Positions 9,060-16,628 of a DNA stretch of 64,000 bases are shown here, one piece after another. The notes below the pieces were generated by a model. That model did no database searches, had not been told where the DNA came from, and saw only the letters and a list, made by a program, of their open reading frames with translations. A program made the translations under genes and the position numbers. Each line of letters opens with the position of its first letter. Positions within the stretch are counted from its first letter, which is position 1. The DNA comes from CAYWWM01 sp965198025. Its GTDB lineage: Bacteria; Acidobacteriota; Terriglobia; 2-12-FULL-54-10. Location of the stretch: the NCBI GenBank assembly GCA_965198025.1, contig OZ240237.1, forward strand, positions 3,472,001-3,536,000, given 5' to 3'.

Positions 9060-9338
9060 ATGAAGACGGCAAGGCTCTACGTTGTGGAAGGACGCGTCCA
9101 AGCAGTAGGGTTCCGTATGTTTGTGGAGCGGGCTGGCTTGGAACTGGGCCTGACCGGATACGTTTGCAACCGCCGCGAAGGCAGCGTAGAAGTTTATGCG
9201 ACAGGGGAGAAAGAAGTCTTGGAACAGTTTCGCGCCGAATTGGAGAAGGGTCCAGGCGCCGCCCGCGTGGTTCGCGTGGAGGAAAGCCCGGCCCCTCTCC
9301 GCCACTATCACACCTTTTCGATCGAAGCGACCCGCTGA
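9060..9338 (+). CDS. acyP: Acylphosphatase
   Basis: 92 residues, normal for the family. It hydrolyses the carboxyl-phosphate bond of acyl phosphates. The phosphate-binding loop and catalytic Arg are in GRVQAVGFRMFV, and the catalytic Asn is in GYVCNRREGSVEV. Start is the ATG at 9060; no strong ribosome binding site is seen. apt follows 32 bases after the stop, so the two may share a transcript. Confidence 0.92.
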   Translation: MKTARLYVVEGRVQAVGFRMFVERAGLELGLTGYVCNRREGSVEVYATGEKEVLEQFRAELEKGPGAARVVRVEESPAPLRHYHTFSIEATR

Positions 9339-9370
9339 GGCCGCGCGATCCGCGTTGTATGGAATCTCGC

Positions 9371-9892
9371 ATGGATCATCTGAAGGCTTTGATTCGGGAA
9401 GTTCCCGATTTCCCCCGCAAGGGAATTCTCTTTTACGACATCACGACACTGCTGAAGGATAAGGTCGGCTTCCGGCAGTTGATTGACGCGTTGGCTGACC
9501 AGTACATGGGGAAGCACCTCGACAGCGTTCTCGGCATCGAAGCACGGGGTTTCATTTTTGGTCCGGCTCTGGCCTACCGGCTAGGAACAGGTTTTGTTCC
9601 GGTGCGCAAGCCGAACAAGCTTCCGGCGGAGACCGGGCGAGTTACCTACGAGCTGGAGTATGGAAGCGATACGCTTGAAATGCACCGCGACGCGATTCGG
9701 CCCGGCGATCAAGTTCTGATCGTGGATGATCTGCTCGCCACGGGCGGTACCGCTAGCGCTTGTGCGCAGCTTGCACGCGACTTGGGAGCAGCCGTAACCG
9801 GTGCGGCATTTGTTGTGGAACTTGAATTTCTCCAGGGCCGCAGCCGGCTCGACGGAGTAGAAGTTTTTTCTCTCCTCAAGTATTCAGAATGA
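9371..9892 (+). CDS. apt: Adenine phosphoribosyltransferase
   Basis: 173 residues from ATG 9371; ATG 9359 would add four. It salvages adenine with PRPP to AMP in the cytoplasm. The N-terminus (LIREVPDFPRKGILFYDIT) is diagnostic for Apt, and the PRPP loop is VLIVDDLLATGGTA near residue 115. The frame is open far upstream, but that part is a shadow of the glmM-acyP region. It is the last gene before a lysine-rich mini-gene with its own promoter. Confidence 0.95.
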   Translation: MDHLKALIREVPDFPRKGILFYDITTLLKDKVGFRQLIDALADQYMGKHLDSVLGIEARGFIFGPALAYRLGTGFVPVRKPNKLPAETGRVTYELEYGSDTLEMHRDAIRPGDQVLIVDDLLATGGTASACAQLARDLGAAVTGAAFVVELEFLQGRSRLDGVEVFSLLKYSE

Positions 9893-10022
9893 TACGCTCG
9901 CGGATTCGCTCCGCGTCCTGCAACAGAGGGATTCGCCTGCGATGCGGTAGGAACGGTGCTGCACACGGGCAGCCCGTTTCTTCTCCAAACATTTTCTTCC
10001 GCGCCAAAATATGATTTTTTTC

Positions 10023-10052
10023 TTGACATTTATTTTCACCAATCGTTATATA
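10023..10052 (+). promoter_or_regulatory. Strong sigma70-type promoter for the lysine-rich mini-gene
   Basis: TTGACA at 10023-10028 matches the -35 consensus fully, and TATATA at 10047-10052 (18-base spacer; TTATAT one base earlier gives 17) is a good -10. The surrounding 100 bases are far more AT-rich than the rest of the window. Transcription should begin near 10059. Confidence 0.7.
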
Positions 10053-10122
10053 AGAATCATTAAGCGCGATGAGAAATTTTTTCGTCGCGATTGAAAATTG
10101 GATGAAAAGGGAGAATGGCACG

Positions 10123-10185
10123 ATGAAATGTGCAACCAAGAAAGCAGCCGCTAAGAAGAAACCGGCTAAGAAGAAAGGGAAGTAA
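10123..10185 (+). CDS. 20-residue lysine-rich peptide (histone-tail-like)
   Basis: The peptide begins MKCATKKAAAKKK and ends KKKGK, so eleven of its twenty residues are lysine. The ATG at 10123 has GGGAG at 10109-10113, nine bases upstream. In-frame ATGs at 10102 (27 residues) and 10069 (38 residues) also exist within the transcript. A consensus promoter lies upstream and a perfect intrinsic terminator 26 bases downstream, so this is a free-standing, probably well-expressed unit. The composition equals the KKAA tail of the H1-like protein at 4158-4688. Nucleic-acid binding is likely; function is unknown. The transcript could instead act as a small RNA. Confidence 0.65.
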   Translation: MKCATKKAAAKKKPAKKKGK

Positions 10186-10210
10186 GACGGCCGGATTATT
10201 CCGGGATCGA

Positions 10211-10240
10211 AAGGGGACGAATCGTTCGTCCCCTTCTTTT
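10211..10240 (+). terminator. Perfect intrinsic terminator
   Basis: AAGGGGACGAA (10211-10221) pairs exactly with TTCGTCCCCTT (10225-10235) around a TCG loop, followed by CTTTTGTTT. It ends the lysine-rich mini-gene transcript. Confidence 0.88.
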
Positions 10241-10276
10241 GTTTCTGGTTTCCGCAGTGTGTGCTTCCTTCCGCAG

Positions 10277-10636
10277 TCACCCATCTAACTGAAGCGGCTC
10301 GAGCAGAGATTCAATATTGGCTTCGCTCACGCGGACACGCAGGAGATCTTCGTCCCGGCTGGATTCGTCGAAGGCACGAAAGAGAGCCATCTTCGCCGCG
10401 GCGTAACGTTCTTGTTCCACCAGCGCACGGCCATGAAGCTTCTCCCACGCGCGAAGCGCAGCATCCTCGACCAGCACTTCGGAGACGAAGAAGTTCTTGC
10501 GGTCGCTGGTTACGTGAAACAGGAACGCAATGCCGCCACGCCCCCAGAGCTTTCGCTTCGGCCGGGATTCGAGGAAGTAATACTGATAGACGAACCCGCT
10601 TTCGCCGGAATACGTCTTCATGCGACGAACCGTCAT
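10277..10636 (-). CDS. Hypothetical protein, conserved-looking
   Basis: 119 residues from ATG 10636; an in-frame start at 10660 adds eight residues. No signal peptide or membrane helix. The protein opens MTVRRMKTYSGESGFVYQYY and has alternating strands, an amphipathic helix around WEKLHGRALVEQERYAAAKM, and an acidic C-terminus. It recalls small cytoplasmic proteins seen in other Acidobacteriota, but I know no function. It is followed on the same strand (upstream of it) by a GT2 gene, separated by 57 bases. Confidence 0.6.
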   Translation of the reverse strand: MTVRRMKTYSGESGFVYQYYFLESRPKRKLWGRGGIAFLFHVTSDRKNFFVSEVLVEDAALRAWEKLHGRALVEQERYAAAKMALFRAFDESSRDEDLLRVRVSEANIESLLEPLQLDG

Positions 10637-10693
10637 GGGGAAAAGAAGACAGGAGTCCAAAACGTCCGCAGAACGGTGTTTCGCTCTGTGGTG

Positions 10694-11677
10694 TCAGATG
10701 ATGCCGGCCTTACGCGAGCGTCCGAGCACGCGTGAGACGGAGTAGATGCGCCGCCGCTGTCCCTCGAAGTAGATGCGGGTGAGGACTTCGCCGATCAGGC
10801 CGGTCGAGACGAGTTGCACGCCCGCCAGTAACGCCACGACAGCAGAGAGCAGGAGCGGCCCGTGCTCGAGAAAAATGGCGTGCCCTTGCAGCTTCTCATA
10901 CAGCAGATAGGCCATTACACTGGAACCAGCGGTGAAACACAGCAGGCCCAGCATCCCAAAAAAATGAAGAGGGCGCGTCAGGTAGCGAAGCAGAAACCGC
11001 ACCGTGATCAGGTCGAAGAACACGCGGAACATCCGGCTCAGTCCGTAGTGTGAGCGACCGGTGGCCCGCACCGAATTGCGGATAGGGACCTCCGCCATCC
11101 GTGCTCCGTGCAAGCTCGCCAGCGCCGGGATGAAACGATGGAGTTCACCGTAGAGGTGGATGCCGCGAATGGTTTCGCGGCGATACGCCTTGAACGTTGT
11201 CCCGAAATCGTGGAGGCGCACACCGGAGAGCATCCGCATCGCCCAGTTGGCGATGGCGGACGGCAGCCGTCGCGTGAAAAAGTTGTCCATGCGCTGCTTC
11301 CGCCAGCCGCTCACAATGTCGAAGCCCTGATGGATTTTTTCGATCAGGAGCGGCAGGTCGGAGGGATCGTGTTGGAAGTCACCGTCCATAGAAACGATCA
11401 CCTGGCCGCGGGCGTAATCAAAGCCCGCCGTCAGCGCCGCTGTCTGGCCGAAGTTGCGCCGCAACTGCACGGCCACTACGCGCGAGTCGAGACTCGCGAT
11501 CTGTTCGAGCAGCGAGAAGGAGCCGTCCGTGCTCGCGTCATCCACAAACACGATCTCGAAGTCCCATTCTTGCGCCTCCATTGTCTCGACGATTCTGGCG
11601 AAAAGCGGAATGATGCTGTCCTCTTCGTTGTGGACCGGGATCACGATGGAGTAATAGGGCGCTTTTTCTTTTCGCAT
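10694..11677 (-). CDS. DPM1/ArnC-like GT2 glycosyltransferase with C-terminal membrane helices
   Basis: 327 residues from ATG 11677. The catalytic domain has YSIVIPVHNEED, the nucleotide-binding FVDDASTDGS, RRNFGQTAAL and the DxD metal motif MDGDFQHDP. Two membrane helices lie at about residues 235-260 and 270-295. This is the polyprenyl-phosphate glycosyltransferase type (like ArnC or GtrB), which loads a sugar onto undecaprenyl phosphate at the cytoplasmic face. The frame is open further upstream but overlaps the end of the deacetylase gene without sense. Ten bases separate the two genes, so they are probably an operon for modifying a surface glycan or lipid. Confidence 0.88.
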   Translation of the reverse strand: MRKEKAPYYSIVIPVHNEEDSIIPLFARIVETMEAQEWDFEIVFVDDASTDGSFSLLEQIASLDSRVVAVQLRRNFGQTAALTAGFDYARGQVIVSMDGDFQHDPSDLPLLIEKIHQGFDIVSGWRKQRMDNFFTRRLPSAIANWAMRMLSGVRLHDFGTTFKAYRRETIRGIHLYGELHRFIPALASLHGARMAEVPIRNSVRATGRSHYGLSRMFRVFFDLITVRFLLRYLTRPLHFFGMLGLLCFTAGSSVMAYLLYEKLQGHAIFLEHGPLLLSAVVALLAGVQLVSTGLIGEVLTRIYFEGQRRRIYSVSRVLGRSRKAGII

Positions 11678-11687
11678 CTTCAGTCTC

Positions 11688-12590
11688 TCAGAACGGGTCT
11701 CGCAGCGCCGCCGCCGCAACTGCTGCAGACACCACAGTGGGCCGTGGGTTAGTCGTGCAGAAGGACACAAGCTCGATCCCGAGTTCCTGCGTCCGACGTC
11801 GCCACATTCCGTCGAACACCGTTTCTCGTTCCAACTCGCGCTGCCAGCGGAGGCGCGTGGATGCCTTATCCAGGTCCGCATCGCAGTAACCCGGGTGGCA
11901 CATCACTTCGGTTAGGCCGGTAGGAAGAGCCAACAAGGTCTTACCAAATTCCTGCCGCGTCAACCGCCCTGTCAGCAAGATTCCGGAGAAGAAGTCCGGC
12001 ATCGTCAATCCCATCGCGGCCATACGGCGTTCGAACGAAGGGACCAGCAGGTTGAGCGATCCAACCAGCAACCGCTTACTCGAAAACTTTCTCCCGCTTG
12101 CGGGCAGAAAGTTTTCAAACGGGCGGCGAATCCATACGATCCCATACCGCTGGGCGGCTCTTGCGACAGCCCTCGCCACGGCCGGATGCGTGTGTGTATG
12201 CTTGTGGGTGTCTACGTGGCTCACCGGCAGCCCAGCGTGCAGCAGTTTCTCGATCTGGGCGCGGGACTCCAGTTCGATTTCGCTTTCCGGAACCGTGCCA
12301 AGCACCAAGCGGGCCGCTAGTTGCCATGCCATCCGGAATTGCCCATCCGACCCCACCAGGTGCGGAATCCGTTCACGAGGAGAAACCGGTTTCCCCTCGA
12401 CGAAATTCAAGTGGCAGCCCACATCGAGCTGCGGTTCCGCAAGGGCCCCCTCGACGGCGTCCTCAAACGCTGCACCGTTTGCGAGCAGAGACGCGCTGGT
12501 CACCACGCCGTTCCGGCAGGCTTCCAGGATGGCGCGGTTCACGCCCCGCGTGTAGCCGAAGTCATCCGCACTGACGATCAGCTGTTTCAA
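11688..12590 (-). CDS. YdjC/ChbG-family carbohydrate deacetylase
   Basis: 300 residues from a TTG at 12590, supported by GGGGAG five bases upstream. Metal-ligand motifs of the YdjC/ChbG fold are visible: SADDFGYTRGVNRA at the N-terminus, GCHLNFVEGKPVS near residue 60, and HVDTHKHTHTHPAV near 125. The family removes N-acetyl groups from amino sugars; HpnK of hopanoid synthesis belongs to it. The neighbouring lipid-type GT2 suggests sequential sugar transfer and deacetylation on a lipid carrier. No hopanoid gene is nearby, so HpnK is not claimed. Confidence 0.87.
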   Translation of the reverse strand: MKQLIVSADDFGYTRGVNRAILEACRNGVVTSASLLANGAAFEDAVEGALAEPQLDVGCHLNFVEGKPVSPRERIPHLVGSDGQFRMAWQLAARLVLGTVPESEIELESRAQIEKLLHAGLPVSHVDTHKHTHTHPAVARAVARAAQRYGIVWIRRPFENFLPASGRKFSSKRLLVGSLNLLVPSFERRMAAMGLTMPDFFSGILLTGRLTRQEFGKTLLALPTGLTEVMCHPGYCDADLDKASTRLRWQRELERETVFDGMWRRRTQELGIELVSFCTTNPRPTVVSAAVAAAALRDPF

Positions 12591-12764
12591 CGCTGCTCCC
12601 CGAATGTCGTTGCTTTCGTCTGGGCCTGCTGTCCAACCCGGAGCGTCCCATTATATCTCTGTTTGGGATGTGGGTTCCTTCCCAAAGCCTGGGTATAATT
12701 GACCGATCCAGGCGATGTTTGGCCCAGGGGTAATGGGTTGCAGTTGATTCCTGCAGGGAAAAAT

Positions 12765-14033
12765 ATGGGAAGCGATTGGAGGAGCCGAAGGAAGGGAAGG
12801 CGAGCAGGACGATTCGGGGCCTTCTGTCGGCTCGCGTTGCTGGTGATCAGTGTCATGAATGTCCATATATCGGCGGGACAGAATGTATCGGAGCGGGCAG
12901 CCCGGCTGCACCAGGAAGCCATCGTGGTTGACCTGCACATGGACACTCCGCAGCGAATGCTCGATCAGGACATCGACCTGGAGGCGCGCGCCACCACGGG
13001 GCACGCGGACATTCCGCGCATGAGGGAAGGCGGGCTGGATGCGGCGTTTTTCTCGATCTATGTGGACATGGACCGCTACTTGGGAGATGCTGCGACGAAG
13101 CGCGCTCTGCGGCTGATCGACAGCGTCCAGAAGCAGGTCGAACGGCATCCGGAGCAGCTCACGCTGGCCGTCTCAGCCGCCGACATTCGCAGGGCCCACA
13201 ACGACGGAAGAATTGCTCTTCTGATGGGCATGGAGGGCGGTACCCCGATCGCCGACGATCTGGGCCTGTTGCGCAACTTCTACCGCCTGGGAGTGCGCTA
13301 CATGACGCTCACGCACGGCCGGAATAACAACTGGGTCGACTCCTCCACCGACGAGCCCCGCCACAACGGGCTGACCGAATTCGGAGAGGACGTGGTACGG
13401 GAAATGAACCGCCTGGGGATGCTGGTGGACATCTCGCACGTCTCCGACGAGGCGTTCTACGATGCACTCGAAGTCAGCCAGGCGCCGCTGATCGCGTCAC
13501 ATTCCTCCGCCCGTGCAATCTCGAACGTCCCCCGCAACATGAGCGATGACATGATTCGCGCCCTGGCCCGCGAGGGGGGCGTGGTGCATGTGAATTTCTA
13601 CGCTGAGTTCCTGGACCAGGATTTTGCCGAGGCGCGCGCCCGACTTCGTGCCAACACCGAGTTTCAAGCCCGCCTGCGCACGCTGCGGGAGCAGTTCCGC
13701 AACGAAGGCCGCACGCAGCCGGGCTTCGAGGCGCAGATGCTGCTTTATGAGGAATACGACGTGCGTGTGCCGCGGGTTTCCTGGGAGCGCATCATCGAGC
13801 ATATTGACCACATGGTGAAGCTCGTTGGGGTGGACCATGTCGGGCTGGGCTCGGATTTCGACGGGGCCACCATGCCCGAGGGCATGGATGATGTAAGTTT
13901 TCTCCCGCGCATCACCCACGCTCTGCTCGACCGTGGCTACAGCGAAGCCGACGTCCGAAAAATTCTTGGTGGAAACACCCTGCGTGTGATGGAAGAAGCA
14001 GAACGGGTTGCGGAACGCCTTCGTGCGCCCTAG
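12765..14033 (+). CDS. Membrane dipeptidase (peptidase family M19)
   Basis: 422 residues from ATG 12765 with AGGGAAA upstream. A very basic n-region (RSRRKGRRAGR) and hydrophobic core indicate export by a signal peptide or anchor. Zinc-site motifs of renal-dipeptidase-type amidohydrolases are present: VVDLHMDTPQR near residue 54, GMEGGTPIADD near 155, YMTLTHGRNNNW, DISHVSDEAFYD near 225, ASHSSARA, and GSDFDGAT near 360. The enzyme cleaves dipeptides outside the cytoplasm. TATAAT at 12694-12699 may be the -10, but the -35 is poor. Confidence 0.92.
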   Translation: MGSDWRSRRKGRRAGRFGAFCRLALLVISVMNVHISAGQNVSERAARLHQEAIVVDLHMDTPQRMLDQDIDLEARATTGHADIPRMREGGLDAAFFSIYVDMDRYLGDAATKRALRLIDSVQKQVERHPEQLTLAVSAADIRRAHNDGRIALLMGMEGGTPIADDLGLLRNFYRLGVRYMTLTHGRNNNWVDSSTDEPRHNGLTEFGEDVVREMNRLGMLVDISHVSDEAFYDALEVSQAPLIASHSSARAISNVPRNMSDDMIRALAREGGVVHVNFYAEFLDQDFAEARARLRANTEFQARLRTLREQFRNEGRTQPGFEAQMLLYEEYDVRVPRVSWERIIEHIDHMVKLVGVDHVGLGSDFDGATMPEGMDDVSFLPRITHALLDRGYSEADVRKILGGNTLRVMEEAERVAERLRAP

Positions 14034-14063
14034 CCGGTCATTGAAGAACTGTTATAGGTGTTG

Positions 14064-14090
14064 TCGTCCCAAGCGCAGCGAGGGACCTGC
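14064..14090. repeat. Dispersed CCC..GCG.AGCG..GGG intergenic repeat, copy 1
   Basis: GTCCCAAGCGCAGCGAGGGACC is a small dyad (GTCCC/GGGAC) followed by CTGC. A related copy (ATCCC, GCGAAGCG, GGGAT, CTGC) is at 25260-25291. Both lie in gaps at gene ends. Confidence 0.5.
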
Positions 14091-14141
14091 AACTTTCCAG
14101 ATTGCGGTTCGGACGGGCATGGGAAAATCCCTCCACAGGGA

Positions 14142-14486
14142 TCAAGTCGCTTGGGAGCGGGCTGAACGTGTTTCCTTCCGCGACGGTGCAGGCTTCTTGG
14201 CGCTTGCTCGCGGTTTCGTCCGCTGCGATTGCCTTGCAGGCTGTTTCTCTCGAACCCCAGCCTCATACAGCGTTTCAGGCGCAATGTCGGCGCCGTTCGG
14301 CCAAACGACTGCCCCGCCTTCGAGGAAGAATCGGCGGAAGTACTTCGGGTCCTTTAACGGCTCGATGATGGGTCCATCCAGCCACGGGCAGAAGTCAACC
14401 GTACGCTCCGAGTTGTCGTTGAACGTGAAGCGGATTTGGAAACTGCCCTGGTACTCAGCCTGAACGACGGATGGCAAGAAAGTCAT
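14142..14486 (-). CDS. DUF2442 family protein with basic C-terminal tail
   Basis: 114 residues from ATG 14486; a TTG at 14495 that overlaps the previous stop (TTGA) is an alternative. Residues about 8-80 match DUF2442: FTFNDNSERTVDFCPWL, then EPLKDPKYFRRFFLEGG, and the signature VWPNGADIAPETLY. The last 35 residues are Lys/Arg/Ser/Ala-rich, beyond the usual domain length, and could bind nucleic acid. It is coupled to the DUF4159 gene upstream, an uncommon partner. Function unknown; DUF2442 proteins are often found in toxin-antitoxin-like pairs. Confidence 0.82.
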   Translation of the reverse strand: MTFLPSVVQAEYQGSFQIRFTFNDNSERTVDFCPWLDGPIIEPLKDPKYFRRFFLEGGAVVWPNGADIAPETLYEAGVREKQPARQSQRTKPRASAKKPAPSRKETRSARSQAT

Positions 14487-14491
14487 AGTGT

Positions 14492-15364
14492 TCAATGTGT
14501 CATCGCGTAGATGACGTAGTTGACGCCGAGGCGGTAGGCATGGCCGGTCATCTCGGCGGGATAGAAGGCGTCGTCGGCGTGTTCCCAGGCGTCTCCCATG
14601 TCGGCGTTGAGATTGACGGCAACCATCAGGCGGTTGCGGTCGTCATACAGGCCGCGCCAGCTCGGCGGCCCTGCCATGCGCGTCACGATCTCACCTCTGC
14701 GCGTCATCCGCAGATGGCGCGCGCCGGGAATTTGGATGCGGTCTGTCAGGTCGTAGAAAACGTGCAGGAGCGGATCGTCATCAGGGATTTCGATGAAGGT
14801 CCGCTCCGGGAAGACCCTTCGCATGGCAGCCGCAAAAACGTCCCACTCGTACTCGGTGTGAATGTCGTCCACAATCATGAACCCGCCGCGCAGAAAGTAC
14901 TCGCGCAGACGTGTGGCTTCCTCCGGGGTGGGATTCCAGTGTCCCTGTCCGGGTTGCTGCATGAGCAGAAACGGGTAATCGAAGATACTGTCGTCCAGCA
15001 CTTCCAGATGCCGGCTGTTCTCGGCGACAGACAGTCCGGTGAGCCGCCGCAGAGCTGGCAGGAAATGCCGCTCGGCATAGGGATAGTCAACCGCCCACCA
15101 GGGCTGGATGAATCCGCGAGACCCTGCGCCGCCCCTGGTGCGGTACATCACGCGCCCCAGATGGAACTCAGCCTCAGGCGGGTCCGATTTCGGATGATTG
15201 CTACGAACGTCCGCCTTGGCGCCCTTCGACGGTGGCACCTGCGCCAGGACGAGCAAAGGAGAGAACCATGCCGAACGGCTGGCGACGGCGCCCAACAGGC
15301 TCACGAGCAGGGCAACTCCTGCAATTTTGAGCATCCTCTTATGCCGGTGCGCCCCGACTTCCAT
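14492..15364 (-). CDS. Exported DUF4159 protein
   Basis: 290 residues from ATG 15364; ATG 15334 would start right at the hydrophobic segment MLKIAGVALLVSLLGAV. After this signal or anchor, residues about 60-285 match DUF4159: GFIQPWWAVDYPYAERHFLP, VLDDSIFDYPFLLMQQPG, LREYFLRGGFMIVDDIH and NLNADMGDAWEHADD. The fold is like class I glutamine amidotransferases without the catalytic cysteine. In many genomes these proteins sit near MoxR/DUF58 genes; here the neighbours are leuB and DUF2442 instead. The function is unknown, acting outside the inner membrane. Confidence 0.85.
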   Translation of the reverse strand: MEVGAHRHKRMLKIAGVALLVSLLGAVASRSAWFSPLLVLAQVPPSKGAKADVRSNHPKSDPPEAEFHLGRVMYRTRGGAGSRGFIQPWWAVDYPYAERHFLPALRRLTGLSVAENSRHLEVLDDSIFDYPFLLMQQPGQGHWNPTPEEATRLREYFLRGGFMIVDDIHTEYEWDVFAAAMRRVFPERTFIEIPDDDPLLHVFYDLTDRIQIPGARHLRMTRRGEIVTRMAGPPSWRGLYDDRNRLMVAVNLNADMGDAWEHADDAFYPAEMTGHAYRLGVNYVIYAMTH

Positions 15365-15460
15365 TTGGTTTCTGCGTCCCTCCGGAAAGCGGCTCGGACA
15401 CGCTGCTAGAAGCATTACATCACGGACTCCGTGCGGCGCGCGAAAATTCCAGCAGAACAC

Positions 15461-16519
15461 TCACAGTGCCGCGACCACAGCCGCTCCCACCTCTTCAGTA
15501 GAGGAACTTCCGTTCAGGTCCTTCGTGAGCTTCCCCGCCTCAACAGTTTGGGAGACAGCGTCCTCGATGGCTTTGGCTTCCTTTTCGAGACCGAAGCTGT
15601 GGCGCAGCATCATCGCTACGGAAAGGATCGTGCCGAGCGGGTTGGCGATGCCCGTACCGGCGATATCCGGCGCGGAACCATGGACCGGCTCATACATGCC
15701 GGTGTGCTCGCCGAGCGAAGCCGACGGCAACATCCCGATCGACCCGGTCAGCACGGCAGTTTCGTCACTCAGGATGTCTCCGAACAGGTTCCCCATGACG
15801 AGCACGTCGAAGCGGCGCGGATTCTGGATGATCAGCATGGCGCAGGAATCAACCAGTTGATGCTCCAGCTTGATATCGGGAAACTCGCGCGCGGCAAGCT
15901 CGGTGACCGTCTGCCGCCAGAGCTGCGAGTTCTCGAGCACGTTCGACTTGTCCACGCTCACTACATGCTTCTTGCGTCCCTGCGCTAGCCTGAACGCGAC
16001 GCGCGCGATGCGTTCGATCTCCTTCTTGGTGTAGACCATCGTGTTGACGGCGGTGACTTCTCCGTTCCGCTCTTCAATGCCGCGAGGCATGCCGTAGTAG
16101 ATTCCTCCGGTGAGCTCGCGCACCGTGATCAAGTTGGTACCGCGGACGATGTCGCCGCGGAGCGGGGAGAGCGATTCAAGAGCCGGAAAACAGATTGCCG
16201 GACGGAGGTTGGCGAAGACCCGCAGCTCCTGTCGCAGCCGCAGCAATCCCTTCTCGGGCCGCTTCTCGGGGGGATAGGAGTCGAACTCGGGGTGCCCGAC
16301 CGCCCCGAGCAGCACCGCCCCGGCGGACTTGATGAGCGTCAACGTGTCATCGGGCAGCGGGCTGCCTGTGTTGCGGATGGCCACGCCGCCGATCAAACCG
16401 GATTTCGCCTCCAGCGTGTGCGAGAATTTCTTCGAGACAGCTTCGAGCACCTCCACAGCCTGCACTGTTACCTCCGGCCCGATGCCGTCGCCTGGTAATA
16501 CTGCAATGTTCAGATTCAT
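15461..16519 (-). CDS. leuB: 3-isopropylmalate dehydrogenase
   Basis: 352 residues, normal length. It oxidatively decarboxylates 3-isopropylmalate with NAD in leucine synthesis. Motifs: IAVLPGDGIGPEV at the N-terminus, substrate-binding LRLRQELRVFANLRP near residue 95, the catalytic Tyr in ELTGGIYYGMPRG, Lys in VDKSNVL near 195, GDILSDE near 245, and nucleotide-binding EPVHGSAPDIAG near 280. leuA lies 2 kb upstream on the same strand, separated by an esterase gene; leuC and leuD are not in the window. The DUF4159 start lies in the gap after its stop. Confidence 0.96.
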   Translation of the reverse strand: MNLNIAVLPGDGIGPEVTVQAVEVLEAVSKKFSHTLEAKSGLIGGVAIRNTGSPLPDDTLTLIKSAGAVLLGAVGHPEFDSYPPEKRPEKGLLRLRQELRVFANLRPAICFPALESLSPLRGDIVRGTNLITVRELTGGIYYGMPRGIEERNGEVTAVNTMVYTKKEIERIARVAFRLAQGRKKHVVSVDKSNVLENSQLWRQTVTELAAREFPDIKLEHQLVDSCAMLIIQNPRRFDVLVMGNLFGDILSDETAVLTGSIGMLPSASLGEHTGMYEPVHGSAPDIAGTGIANPLGTILSVAMMLRHSFGLEKEAKAIEDAVSQTVEAGKLTKDLNGSSSTEEVGAAVVAAL

Positions 16520-16538
16520 GAATCGTATTCCTTGAAGT

Positions 16539-16624
16539 CAGCCACTGAGACACAGAGAGCACGAAAGAGAAGCGTTTGCTCGGTCTGCGAGAAGCTTCTC
16601 TGTGTTCCCCGTTCCTCTATGGCT
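16539..16624. repeat. Inverted intergenic repeat (GCCACTGAGACACAGAG type)
   Basis: AGCCACTGAGACACAGAGAG at 16539-16558 is answered by TCTCTGTGT...TATGGCT at 16597-16624, so the ends can fold into an imperfect hairpin. Partial relatives with the words CACAAAGGCACGAA or their complement occur at about 18461, 28742 and 58937. Confidence 0.6.
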
Positions 16625-16628
16625 GAAA

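Noticed and set aside
11688..12590. Assignment as HpnK of hopanoid synthesis
   Set aside because: The family fits, but no other hopanoid gene is near and the partner GT2 is of the polyprenyl-phosphate type.
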